A stretch of 64,000 bases of DNA from Burkholderia cepacia (GTDB lineage Bacteria; Pseudomonadota; Gammaproteobacteria; Burkholderiales; Burkholderiaceae), in the NCBI RefSeq assembly GCF_029962485.1, contig NZ_CP073638.1, forward strand, positions 1,364,001-1,428,000. The letters are read 5' to 3'. The notes under the pieces were generated by a model. The model saw only the letters and a program-made list of their open reading frames with translations, had not been told where the DNA came from and did no database searches. How positions within the stretch are numbered: position 1 is the stretch's first letter; each line of letters opens with the position of its first letter. Both the position numbers and the translations under genes were made by a program. Positions 31,600-40,083 of this stretch are shown piece by piece.

Positions 31600-31635
31600 A
31601 AAAAAAGACGCCCATTCACCACTCGGCGATGGGCG
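31600..31635 (-). terminator. Intrinsic terminator with no assigned gene (minus strand)
   Basis: On the minus strand, stem CGCCCAT/ATGGGCG with a 13-base loop is followed by TCTTTTTTT. It lies 123 bases before the sir2 start. The next minus-strand gene upstream is almost 5 kb away, so it either ends an unannotated transcript or attenuates sir2. Confidence 0.75.
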
Positions 31636-32673
31636 CTTCAACAATTGATCCATCGGGGTAGTGGATCAACTGACAGCACAAAGTTGCGACGTCCACCATG
31701 CGGCCACCGGTGAACGCTTCCCCTGGACTACGCGTGTTCCACGATGCTGCGCGCTGCGTTGCGCCGCCGGCGCTTCCGTGCGATCCCGATCATCTCCGCC
31801 ACGCCGCAACGCGCGGCGCGCGGCGCGCGAACGCATCCACTGCGCGACGACTCGCGTTGCGCCACGGCATGACGATCCGGGATCCAGGCCGGAGCCATCC
31901 GCATGCATTCGGGGCTCATCCCCGACGGCCGACCGTTGCCGGTCGGCCTCGTGCGTCAAACATGCACGTTGTCGTTCAGAACGAACCCGATTGCTCGGAT
32001 GGAACGGAAAGCCGCGCGCTCACGTCGCCGCAATCAACGGCGACGCGAATACCCTGGCAGGTCGGCGATTCATGTTTGCAACACGCCACGTTGCGATTCG
32101 GTCTCTTTTCATTCTCTTGTCCCCGTCTCCGATACGTCCGACCCACTGAAGCGATTGTCGGGCCGACTGCGCCCTGCGATCGCACTCACGGCCCGTACAG
32201 ATATGCAAGGAGCGCACCATGCTTCGCGCCGCAAGGCCGCGCGGGCGCCCGCAAGGTCGTCGGAAGGGATCGCGCACCGTCAGGAAGCGCGAACGTTTCG
32301 AAACTGAAACGCCCGCCGGCACGACGATGGCCGGCCATGCGTGGCGTCGGGCTGCAGTGGCCCGTTGCGGCGAAGTCGACGCGTTGCGTCTGCGCGCCAC
32401 GGACAATCGTCTTACAATCGCCCGACAGTGACAGCCCGCCGCGACCGGATTTGCCGGCGTCGCGCAGCTCGCCACCTCCTGACCGGAACCCGCCTCCGAC
32501 GCATGTCCGACACACGACAGCGACAATTGCGCGGCGCAACGCGCGGCGTGACGCTGCGGATCGCGTAGCGCCGGGGACGGCGTATGCCGCGCGGCTCGCG
32601 CCTTGCGCAAACACGCTAGCATTCGGACACGGAACACCGCGCATCCGCTTTGCATCGTCTCCAAGGATCCGAC
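31636..32673. other. Gene-poor stretch upstream of sir2 and the LLM gene
   Basis: About 1 kb with no recognisable gene. It contains a hairpin TTGATCCA/TGGATCAA (31645-31669), another GGCCGACC/GGTCGGCC (31927-31948), a minus-strand frame of 97 codons ending at 31666, and one 70-codon plus-strand frame with a good ribosome site (listed separately). It probably holds the divergent promoters of sir2 and, nearer 32.6 kb, of the LLM gene. Confidence 0.5.
32219..32431 (+). CDS. Possible small arginine-rich protein
   Basis: A 70-codon frame preceded by AAGGAG six bases before its ATG, the best ribosome site in this gene-poor stretch. The product (MLRAARPRGRPQGRRKGSRT at its start) is about one quarter arginine. 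That composition is also what random high-GC sequence gives, and no family is recognised. It is listed only because of the start signal. Confidence 0.25.
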   Translation: MLRAARPRGRPQGRRKGSRTVRKRERFETETPAGTTMAGHAWRRAAVARCGEVDALRLRATDNRLTIARQ

Positions 32674-33630
32674 ATGACCACGCCTGCCCCTGCCCGCCCC
32701 GACGTCGCCCATCGCGTCTTCTCGGACGGACAGCTGTCGATCGGCCTCACGCTGCCGCTGCTTCGCGGCGGCCATATCGTCGCCGACTTCAACGAGCAGC
32801 TCGAACTCGCCGAACTGGCCGATACGCTCGGCTTTCGCGCGCTGTGGATTCGCGACGTACCGTTGAACAGCGCCGACTACCCCGACCCGGTCGGCCATCT
32901 CGACCCGTGGGTGCTGCTCGGTGCCCTGGCGGCGCGCACGCGCCGGATCGCGCTGGCCAGCGGCGCGATCGTGCTGCCGCTGCGTCATCCGCTGCACATC
33001 GCGAAAGGCGCGCTGTCGGTCGCGACGCTCTCACGCGGGCGCTTCATCCTCGGACTCGGCTCCGGCGACCGGCCACCCGAATATGCGGCGTTCGGCGTCG
33101 ATGCGGAAACGCGTCGCGACCGCTACCGCGCGCACTGGGACGTCGTCGCAGCCGCATTGGGCGTGCCATCCCGCGTGCTGCCCGACGAAGCACCGGCCGA
33201 CGCGCCCGAGTTCATGCTGCTGCCGCGCGGCGACGCGGTGCCGATGCTCGCGGTCGGCTCGGGCGGACAGAGCGTCGACTGGATCGCGCGGCACTCGATC
33301 GGCTGGATGACGTACCACCGTGATCCGGACACGCAGCGCGCACGCCATTCCATGTGGCGCGCGGCGGTCGATCGGCTTTCGGCGCCGGAACTCCGCGCGT
33401 TCGGCGTATCTATGCGACTCGACCTCGCCACGGACCCCGACGCACCGGCCAGCGCGCTCTCGCTCGGCTACGCGACCGGGCGCCGCGCCCTGGTCGACAT
33501 CCTGCAGGACATGCGTGCGGCGGGCACGCATCATGTCACGCTGAACCCGGGATCCGACCGGCCCGTGCGCGAGGTCATCGAGGAAATCGCCGAGTACGTG
33601 CTGCCGGTCTTTCACGGCGAACATCCGTGA
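32674..33630 (+). CDS. LLM-class flavin-dependent oxidoreductase
   Basis: Luciferase-like monooxygenase-fold oxidoreductase using FMN or a related flavin; the substrate is unknown. The 318-residue protein shows the family pattern GLTLPLLRGG near the N-terminus, ELADTLGFRALWIRDVPL (about 48-65), LGALAARTRRIALASGAIVLP and RFILGLGSGDRPPEYAAFG (about 125-143). The start at 32674 (MTTPAPAR) follows AAGGA at seven bases. It is a single gene behind a gene-poor region and before mscS, with no partner flavin reductase nearby. Confidence 0.9.
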   Translation: MTTPAPARPDVAHRVFSDGQLSIGLTLPLLRGGHIVADFNEQLELAELADTLGFRALWIRDVPLNSADYPDPVGHLDPWVLLGALAARTRRIALASGAIVLPLRHPLHIAKGALSVATLSRGRFILGLGSGDRPPEYAAFGVDAETRRDRYRAHWDVVAAALGVPSRVLPDEAPADAPEFMLLPRGDAVPMLAVGSGGQSVDWIARHSIGWMTYHRDPDTQRARHSMWRAAVDRLSAPELRAFGVSMRLDLATDPDAPASALSLGYATGRRALVDILQDMRAAGTHHVTLNPGSDRPVREVIEEIAEYVLPVFHGEHP

Positions 33631-33957
33631 TTCGTCAGGAATCCAGATTTATCTGATGCATCGGACACGTTCGGGCGATTGCTCACGTTGCAACGCACTG
33701 CTCGCCTCCCACTGCAAACGGACGTTACAAGCACCTTACGACCCAGCAAGCAGGGCCCTCCCGACTGTCGGACCAGCCGGAGCCTGCGTCAGACATTTGC
33801 CTGCGCAAGCGCGACGCAAACGCCCGCGCCGCCTCACGCATGCCCGATTCGAATAGTCGTCGACGGAACTATTCGGCTCCGATCGCGATCATGTTAACTT
33901 CCGTCCATCGTTCAGCCTGGCGGGCCGCGCGCCGATGCGCACCCGCATGCCTACTCC
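33631..33957. other. Intergenic region before the MscS channel gene
   Basis: 327 bases without a gene. It contains an inverted repeat CGAATAGT (33850-33857) and ACTATTCG (33868-33875) around CGTCGACGGA, 82 bases before the mscS start. That may be an operator or a leader hairpin. No terminator was seen after the LLM gene. Confidence 0.5.
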
Positions 33958-36414
33958 ATGCGACATTTCCTCCTCGGCTGGCTGCTTGCCGCCGTCGTGT
34001 CGGCCGCCCATGCGGCCGCCCCCATTCCGGCCGCTGCATCGGCCGCCTCCGGCACCAAGCCCGCGCTGACGCCGCAACAGGCCCAGCAGGCACTCGATGT
34101 GCTCGAAAATCCGCGCGAGCGCGCGCAGGTCGAAACGACGCTGCGCGCGATCGCGGCCGTCGGCGCATTGAGTGCGCCCGCGGTCGCCGCCAGCGAAGCG
34201 GCCGCGGCCAGCAGCGCATCGGCCGCCGCGGCCCCGACCGCGCTCACGTCGAACGGGCTCGCGTCGATGCTCGTCCGCCAGGGGTCGCGCTGGAGCACCG
34301 AAATCGGCGGCGCGCTGAAGGAATCGCTGCGCTCGCTGCTCGATGTCGGGTCGGTCGGCAGCTGGTGGCATGACAGGCTGGTACGCGCCGACGAGCGCGC
34401 CGATCTCGCCCACACGATCTGGGTCATGCTCGCCGTGCTCGTACCCGCGCTCGTCGTCGAATGGTTCGCGAAGCGGCTGTTGCGACGTGCGCTGGCCGCA
34501 GTGGCCGCACGGCGCGCCGGCACATCGCGCCCCACCGTGCCCGATTCCGTCACCCCAGACGACGACGCGCCGCCAGACACATCCGCGCCGCCCAACGCCA
34601 CCGATGCTGCCGAAGCCGCGCCAGCCTCATCCCAGGGTCAAGGCCACGCGCGCCGTCATACCACGCTGCTGCACCGGATGCCGCGTGCGCTCGTCAGCCT
34701 CGCGCTGCGCGTGGTGCCGCTGCTCGTGTTCGTCGGCGTCGCGAGCCTGACGATGTCGCTGATCGGCGATGCGGGTACACCGATCGAATCCGCGCTCGAA
34801 GCGCTGATCGACATCTACGTGATCTGCCGGCTCGTCACGATCGTCAGCCGGCTGTTCTTCCAGCCCGACGCTCGGCAGCTGCGGCTGCTGCATATCAGCG
34901 ACGCATGGGCCGATTTCGCGCAGCGCTCGATCGCACGAATCGTGATCGTGGTCGGCGCGTGCACGGCCGCGGTCGAGATCGCCGCCAGCTTCGGCCTCAG
35001 CGAAGCCGGTCACGTCGCGCTGTTGAAAGCCGTCGCGCTCGTCGGGCACGTGATGATCTCGGTGCTGATCCTGCAGTGCCGCCAGCCGGTCGCCGCGCGG
35101 ATTCGCGCGGCCGGCGCGGACCGTCCGAGCTTCGCCGTGATCGGCAACGCGCTCGCGGATGCCTGGGCCCCCGTGTCGGTCTTCGTCGTGATGGCGCTGT
35201 GGTTCGTGTGGGCGCTCGACGTCCACAACGGCTATCGCGTGCTGATCACGCTCGGCGGCCGCTCGATCGCCGTGATGATCGGCATGCGGATGGTGTCGAT
35301 CGTCGTGTTCGGCGCGCTCGCGCGGCTGTTCCAGGGCCGCGACGAAGACCGCACGCTCGTCCATCTGCACGCGTACCGCTACTACCCGCTGCTGCGCCAG
35401 ATCGTATCGGGCGCGATCGGCATCGTGACGCTCGTGCTGCTGCTGCAGATCTGGGGCGTGCCGGTCTTCCGCGCGTTCGAGACCGGCACGATCGGCCACC
35501 GGCTCGCATCGGCGCTGGTGACGATCGCGATCGCGGCGATCGTCGCGCTCGTCGTATGGGAAGCCGCGAACATCGCGATCGAGCGCCGCCTGCAGCGCTG
35601 GACGCGCGAAGGCAACCTGGTGCGCGCGGCGCGGTTGCGCACGCTGCTGCCGATGCTGCGCTCGCTGCTGTTCGTGATGATCGCGCTCGTCGTCGTGCTG
35701 ACGGGTCTCAGCCAGCTCGGCGTGAACGTCGGCCCGCTGCTGGCCGGCGCGAGCATCTTCGGCGTCGCGCTCGGTTTCGGCTCGCAGAAGCTCGTGCAGG
35801 ATTTCATCACCGGAATCTTCCTGCTGATGGAAAACGCCATGCAGGTCGGCGACTGGGTCACGCTCGCCGGCGTGTCGGGCACGGTCGAATACCTGTCGAT
35901 CCGCACCGTGCGGCTGCGCGCGGGCGACGGGTCGCTGTATACGATCCCGTTCAGCTCTGTAACGACCGTCAACAACACGAATCGCGGGCTCGGCAATGCG
36001 GCCGTCAAGGTCAGCATCGCTTATGGCGAGGACATCGATCGCGCGATCGCGACGCTCAAGGAGATCGGCGCCGCATTGCGCGACGATCCGAAATACCATG
36101 ACGGCATCCTGTCCGACTTCAGCTACTGGGGTATCGACCAGGTCGACGGCGCAGCGCTCGCGCTGGCCGGACAGATGCAGTGCACGGACTCGACGCGCTG
36201 GAGCGTGCAGCGTGAATTCAACCGGCGGATAGCGGAAACGTTCCGCGAACGCGGCATCCGGATCGCCAATCCGCAGCGTAGCGTCGTCGCGTATGCGGAT
36301 GGATCGCGGCCGGTCGGCAACGGCGAGAACGGCAGCCATGACGGCAACGGCAATGCCGCCGAAACGGCGCCCCGGCCGCCGTCAAACGACGAGCCGGCGC
36401 GCAAGCCGAACTGA
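33958..36414 (+). CDS. Large MscS-family mechanosensitive channel (YbiO-like)
   Basis: Inner-membrane osmotic safety channel of the larger MscS type, 818 residues. A signal peptide (MRHFLLGWLLAAVVSAAHAA) and an alanine-rich periplasmic domain (about 20-150) precede roughly eight or more transmembrane segments. The MscS core lies in the last third: pore helix region VGPLLAGASIFGVALGFGSQ, then QDFITGIFLLMENAMQVGDW and the beta domain GTVEYLSIRTVRLRAGDGS, where other MscS proteins have the same VEYLSIR motif. A disordered tail (GNGENGSHDGNGN) closes it. The size and layout resemble E. coli YbiO. It is convergent with the TetR gene. Confidence 0.93.
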   Translation: MRHFLLGWLLAAVVSAAHAAAPIPAAASAASGTKPALTPQQAQQALDVLENPRERAQVETTLRAIAAVGALSAPAVAASEAAAASSASAAAAPTALTSNGLASMLVRQGSRWSTEIGGALKESLRSLLDVGSVGSWWHDRLVRADERADLAHTIWVMLAVLVPALVVEWFAKRLLRRALAAVAARRAGTSRPTVPDSVTPDDDAPPDTSAPPNATDAAEAAPASSQGQGHARRHTTLLHRMPRALVSLALRVVPLLVFVGVASLTMSLIGDAGTPIESALEALIDIYVICRLVTIVSRLFFQPDARQLRLLHISDAWADFAQRSIARIVIVVGACTAAVEIAASFGLSEAGHVALLKAVALVGHVMISVLILQCRQPVAARIRAAGADRPSFAVIGNALADAWAPVSVFVVMALWFVWALDVHNGYRVLITLGGRSIAVMIGMRMVSIVVFGALARLFQGRDEDRTLVHLHAYRYYPLLRQIVSGAIGIVTLVLLLQIWGVPVFRAFETGTIGHRLASALVTIAIAAIVALVVWEAANIAIERRLQRWTREGNLVRAARLRTLLPMLRSLLFVMIALVVVLTGLSQLGVNVGPLLAGASIFGVALGFGSQKLVQDFITGIFLLMENAMQVGDWVTLAGVSGTVEYLSIRTVRLRAGDGSLYTIPFSSVTTVNNTNRGLGNAAVKVSIAYGEDIDRAIATLKEIGAALRDDPKYHDGILSDFSYWGIDQVDGAALALAGQMQCTDSTRWSVQREFNRRIAETFRERGIRIANPQRSVVAYADGSRPVGNGENGSHDGNGNAAETAPRPPSNDEPARKPN

Positions 36415-36440
36415 CTTGAAGGGTTAGCGGCCCGCCGCGC

Positions 36441-37274
36441 TCAACGTGCGGCGGGCTTGGTCACGCGCCGCGTGTTGTTCGCCGCGGAGGTTGATGCGCC
36501 GGGCTTCGCCGTGCGTTCCGCCGCAGCACGCGGCCTGCGCTTCGCGGCAGCCTCGGGACCGGCGGCAAACGCATCGCACTGCGCGTGCCATTGTTCGAGC
36601 AGCACGCGCGTCTGGTCGGCGATCGTCTCGATCAGCAACGCCGCGCGCTCGCCATTGAATGCATCCCATTCGAGCACCTGCAGCGCGGAACGCTCCGCGA
36701 TGTGGAACACCGTGATCTGCCCGAACAGGCTCATCGCGCGCAAGCGCGTGACGGGATCGTCGGCCGGCCGCCCCGAGATGCGGCCGATCAACTCGGCGCT
36801 CACGTCGTTGAGCGGCTTGCGCATGCGCTTCATCAGGATTTCGCTCGCGCTTGCCGGCTCCTGGCCGACCTGCTCGCGCGCGAAGAACAACCGCTGGTTC
36901 ATCGTCTTCGGCGCCGTGAACATCCGGTCCGACAACGCACGCAGCAGCCCGATGAACGCGTCGATCAGCACGTCGACGTCCGCGTCCGCGTCGAGCATCG
37001 CCCACGCATGGCCGACCGACGGCGCGAACACCTCCCAGCCGTTCTCGGCGATCGTCTCCACGCACGCGCGGTAAACGCCTTCCTTGTTCTCGAAGTAGTA
37101 CTGGAGCGCCGGTGCGTTCACGCCGGCCATCGCGGCAATCTCGCGCGTCGATGCGCCCGCGAACCCGCGTTCGCCGAACAGTTCAATCGCCGCTTCGATG
37201 ATCCGCTGGCGCGTTTCGTCGCCGCGCGCGTAGCCGCTCGCGGACGTGCGACGCAGCTTCTTCGCTTCGTTCAT
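36441..37274 (-). CDS. TetR/AcrR regulator with CerR-type C-terminal domain
   Basis: TetR-family repressor, 277 residues. The N-terminal HTH is TRQRIIEAAIELFGERGFAG followed by STREIAAMAGVNAPALQYYF (about 22-61). The ligand domain resembles the CerR/YbiH type (DUF1956), and a basic, proline/alanine-rich tail of about 45 residues (AAAKRRPRAAAERTAKPG) is an unusual addition. It is divergent from emrA with 92 bases between starts, a standard layout for a repressor of its neighbouring efflux operon. The ligand is unknown. Confidence 0.92.
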   Translation of the reverse strand: MNEAKKLRRTSASGYARGDETRQRIIEAAIELFGERGFAGASTREIAAMAGVNAPALQYYFENKEGVYRACVETIAENGWEVFAPSVGHAWAMLDADADVDVLIDAFIGLLRALSDRMFTAPKTMNQRLFFAREQVGQEPASASEILMKRMRKPLNDVSAELIGRISGRPADDPVTRLRAMSLFGQITVFHIAERSALQVLEWDAFNGERAALLIETIADQTRVLLEQWHAQCDAFAAGPEAAAKRRPRAAAERTAKPGASTSAANNTRRVTKPAAR

Positions 37275-37308
37275 GCCTTCCTCGTCATTCGATCGATCGA
37301 CATTCTAC

Positions 37309-37343
37309 TTGACACAATTCTAGCAACTGGAATAATTCTTCCA
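37309..37343 (+). promoter_or_regulatory. Promoter and likely TetR operator before emrA
   Basis: TTGACA at 37309-37314 and AATAAT at 37331-37336, 16 bases apart, form a sigma-70-type promoter toward emrA. An inverted repeat TGGAA-N6-TTCCA (37328-37343) overlaps the -10 box, and GGAATAATT recurs as GGAATAAATT at 37348. A repressor there would block transcription. Confidence 0.55.
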
Positions 37344-37366
37344 CTCGGAATAAATTGGATGCCAGC

Positions 37367-38491
37367 ATGTCGACGCTGCAAGACCCGCCACAGAAAGCAA
37401 ATCGTCAGGAAACCGGAACAACGCCGCGCAACGAAAAGGTCGGATCGAAGCGGCGCATCCTGCTCGTGGTCGCCGTGCTCGCGGTCATCGGCGGCGCCGT
37501 CTGGCTCGGCCGCTGGTGGACGGTCGGCCGCTTCATCGAAAGCACCAACGATGCTTACCTGCAGGCGGACAGCATGACCGCCGCGCCGAAGGTCGCCGGC
37601 TACGTGACCGACGTGTATGTGCGCGACAATCAGGCCGTGAAGGCCGGCGATCCGCTCGTGCGGCTCGACGTCCGCCAGTACCAGGTCGCGCTCGCGCAAT
37701 CGCTCGCGACCGTCGACGCGCGCCGCGCGGATATCGCGCGCGCCGAAGCCGATATCAGCCAGCAGCACGCGAATCTCGAACAGGCCGACGCGCAGGCGAA
37801 GGTGTCGCAGATCAACGCACGCCACGCGAACGACGAATACGCACGTTATGCACCGCTCGCGGCGACCGGCGCCGAAACGCACGAACGCGTGGCCGACCTG
37901 AAGAGCACGCGCGACCAGGCGGCCGCGACGCTCGCCGCGAATAACGCATCGATCGCCGCCGCCCGCACGCAGATCGCATCGTTTACCGCGCAGCTCCAGC
38001 AGGCGCGCGCGCAGCTCGAGGCCGCCCAGGCCAGCGCCGCGCAGGCGCAGCTTGACCTCGACAACACGGTCGTGCGCAGCACGCTCGCCGGCCGCGTCGG
38101 CGATCGCACGGTGCGCGTCGGTCAATATGTGCAGCCCGGCACGCGCCTGCTGACCGTCGTGCCTGTCGATGCGATCTACCTCGTCGCGAATTTCAAGGAA
38201 ACGCAGATCGGCCAGATGCGCATCGGCCAGCCCGTCGAACTGCACGTCGATGCGCTGCCGGACGGCGCGCTGTCCGGCGTCGTCGACAGCTTCGCGCCGG
38301 GCACGGGCGCACAGTTCGCGCTACTGCCGCCCGAGAACGCGACCGGCAACTTCACGAAGATCGTCCAGCGCGTGCCGGTACGCATCCGCCTCGCCGCGGA
38401 CGCGCGTGCGCAGCGCATGCTGCTGCCGGGCCTGTCGGTGACGGTCGATGTCGATACGCGTTCGGCCCGCGACGAGCAGCGCCATGGCTGA
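37367..38491 (+). CDS. EmrA-type membrane fusion protein
   Basis: Periplasmic adaptor of an MFS tripartite drug exporter (HlyD/EmrA family), 374 residues. One N-terminal transmembrane helix (RRILLVVAVLAVIGGAVWLG, about 28-47) is followed by the lipoyl/hairpin region STNDAYLQADSMTAAPKVAG, a long alpha-hairpin coiled coil rich in Ala and Gln (about 110-220), and the C-terminal beta domain VYLVANFKETQ-like segment (IYLVANFKETQIG). The ATG at 37367 was preferred over an upstream TTG. It overlaps emrB by eight bases. Confidence 0.92.
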   Translation: MSTLQDPPQKANRQETGTTPRNEKVGSKRRILLVVAVLAVIGGAVWLGRWWTVGRFIESTNDAYLQADSMTAAPKVAGYVTDVYVRDNQAVKAGDPLVRLDVRQYQVALAQSLATVDARRADIARAEADISQQHANLEQADAQAKVSQINARHANDEYARYAPLAATGAETHERVADLKSTRDQAAATLAANNASIAAARTQIASFTAQLQQARAQLEAAQASAAQAQLDLDNTVVRSTLAGRVGDRTVRVGQYVQPGTRLLTVVPVDAIYLVANFKETQIGQMRIGQPVELHVDALPDGALSGVVDSFAPGTGAQFALLPPENATGNFTKIVQRVPVRIRLAADARAQRMLLPGLSVTVDVDTRSARDEQRHG

Positions 38492-40070
38492 TACGCCCGC
38501 CACGATGCCCGCGCCGCCGCACGAAGGCCGCGCGAGCGTGACCGACTGGATCGCGGTCGCGGCCGGCGCGCTCGGCGCGCTGATGGCGACGCTAGACATC
38601 TCGATCACGAACTCCGCACTGCCGCAGATCCAGGGCGAAATCGGCGCAACCGGCACCGAAGGCACGTGGATCTCGACCGGCTACCTGATGTCGGAGATCG
38701 TGATGATCCCGCTCGCCGCGTGGCTCACGCGTGTGTTCGGGCTGCGCAATTTCCTGCTGACGAACTCCGCGCTCTTCATCGCGTTCTCGATGATGTGCGG
38801 CTGGTCGCATTCGCTTCCGATGATGATCGCCGGCCGGATCGGCCAGGGCTTCACCGGCGGTGCGCTGATCCCGACCGCGCAGACCATCATCCGCACGCGG
38901 CTGCCGTTGTCGCAGTTGCCGGTCGGGATGACGCTGTTCGGCCTGATCGTGCTGCTCGGGCCGCTGTTCGGCCCCGTGCTCGGCGGCTGGCTTGCGGAGA
39001 ACGTGAACTGGAGCTGGTGCTTTTTCCTGAACCTGCCCGTGTGCCTGCTGCTGATGGCGCTGCTGGTGTTCGGGCTGCCGTCGGATCGCCCGCAATGGGG
39101 TTCGTTCTTCAACGCGGACTGGCTCGGGATCGCCGGCCTCGCGATCGGGCTGAGCTCGCTCACCGTCGTGCTCGAGGAAGGCCAGCGCGAACGCTGGTTC
39201 GAATCGCAGATGATCGTCACGTTGAGCCTCGTGTCGCTCGCCGGGATGATCCTGATCGCGCTGTCGCAGCGCTTCGCGAAGCGGCCGATCATGCGGCTGT
39301 CGCTGATGCGCAACCCGCGCTACGCGAGCGTGATCGTGATCGTGTCAGCCGTAGGCGCCGGCCTGTACGGCGTGTCCTACCTGCTGCCGCAGTTCCTCGC
39401 GATCGTCGCCGGCTACAACGCCGAGCAGGCCGGCGCGATCATGCTGCTGTCGGGGCTGCCGGCCTTTCTCGTGATGCCGATCCTGCCGCGCCTGCTCGGC
39501 AAGGTCGATTTCCGCATCCTCGTGATCTCGGGGCTGCTGCTGTTCTGCCTGAGCTGCATGCTCGACATCAGCCTGACCGCGCAGAGCGTCGGCCACGATT
39601 TCGTGTGGTCGCAGCTGATCCGCGGCGTCGCGCAGATGCTCGCGATGATGCCGCTCAACCAGGCGTCGATGGCGGCCGTCGCGCGCGAAGACTCGGGCGA
39701 TGCGGCAGGGCTCTACAACATGGCACGCAACCTCGGCGGCTCGATCGGGCTCGCGATCATCGGCACCGTGATCGACCGGCGCACGACCTTCCATACGGCC
39801 GCGCTCCGCGAATCGGTGACCGCGAACTCGCTGATCGGGCAGGAACGGCTGTCGGCCTATGCGGCCAACTGGTTCGCCCACACCGGCGACCTCGCGTATT
39901 CGAACATGCGCGCGCTCGGCCAGCTGGCGCAGCAGATCCAGATCCAGGCCGTCGTGATGACCTACTCCGAAACCTTCTACCTGCTGGGCCTCGCACTGCT
40001 CGCCTGCGTGCCGCTCGCGTTGCTGCTGAGAACGCCGCGCGGGCCGCAACCGATGTCGTCCGGCCATTGA
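38484..40070 (+). CDS. EmrB-type MFS drug exporter (DHA2)
   Basis: Inner-membrane proton-driven drug pump of the 14-helix EmrB family, 528 residues. Motif C-like LATLDISITNSALPQIQG-type sequence (ATLDISITNSALPQIQ, about 35-50) and the GRIGQGFTGGALIPTAQ stretch identify it. The last helices end in LALLACVPLALLLRTP. The start at 38484 (MADTPATM) overlaps the end of emrA, giving coupled translation. With emrA and the downstream outer membrane factor it forms a complete tripartite pump. Confidence 0.93.
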   Translation: MADTPATMPAPPHEGRASVTDWIAVAAGALGALMATLDISITNSALPQIQGEIGATGTEGTWISTGYLMSEIVMIPLAAWLTRVFGLRNFLLTNSALFIAFSMMCGWSHSLPMMIAGRIGQGFTGGALIPTAQTIIRTRLPLSQLPVGMTLFGLIVLLGPLFGPVLGGWLAENVNWSWCFFLNLPVCLLLMALLVFGLPSDRPQWGSFFNADWLGIAGLAIGLSSLTVVLEEGQRERWFESQMIVTLSLVSLAGMILIALSQRFAKRPIMRLSLMRNPRYASVIVIVSAVGAGLYGVSYLLPQFLAIVAGYNAEQAGAIMLLSGLPAFLVMPILPRLLGKVDFRILVISGLLLFCLSCMLDISLTAQSVGHDFVWSQLIRGVAQMLAMMPLNQASMAAVAREDSGDAAGLYNMARNLGGSIGLAIIGTVIDRRTTFHTAALRESVTANSLIGQERLSAYAANWFAHTGDLAYSNMRALGQLAQQIQIQAVVMTYSETFYLLGLALLACVPLALLLRTPRGPQPMSSGH

Positions 40071-40083
40071 ACCGTCTTACGCG

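Noticed and set aside
31666..31959. 97-codon minus-strand frame ending beside the sir2 leader hairpin
   Set aside because: Not family-like and composition is generic high-GC; kept only as context for the possible attenuator.
34627..36339. 570-codon minus-strand frame over the MscS gene
   Set aside because: Antisense shadow rich in Arg/Asp/His with no known domain, over a complete MscS channel.
36430..36456. Hairpin at the mscS/tetR junction as a terminator
   Set aside because: The stem covers the tetR stop codon and has no T-tract; evidence is too weak to list.
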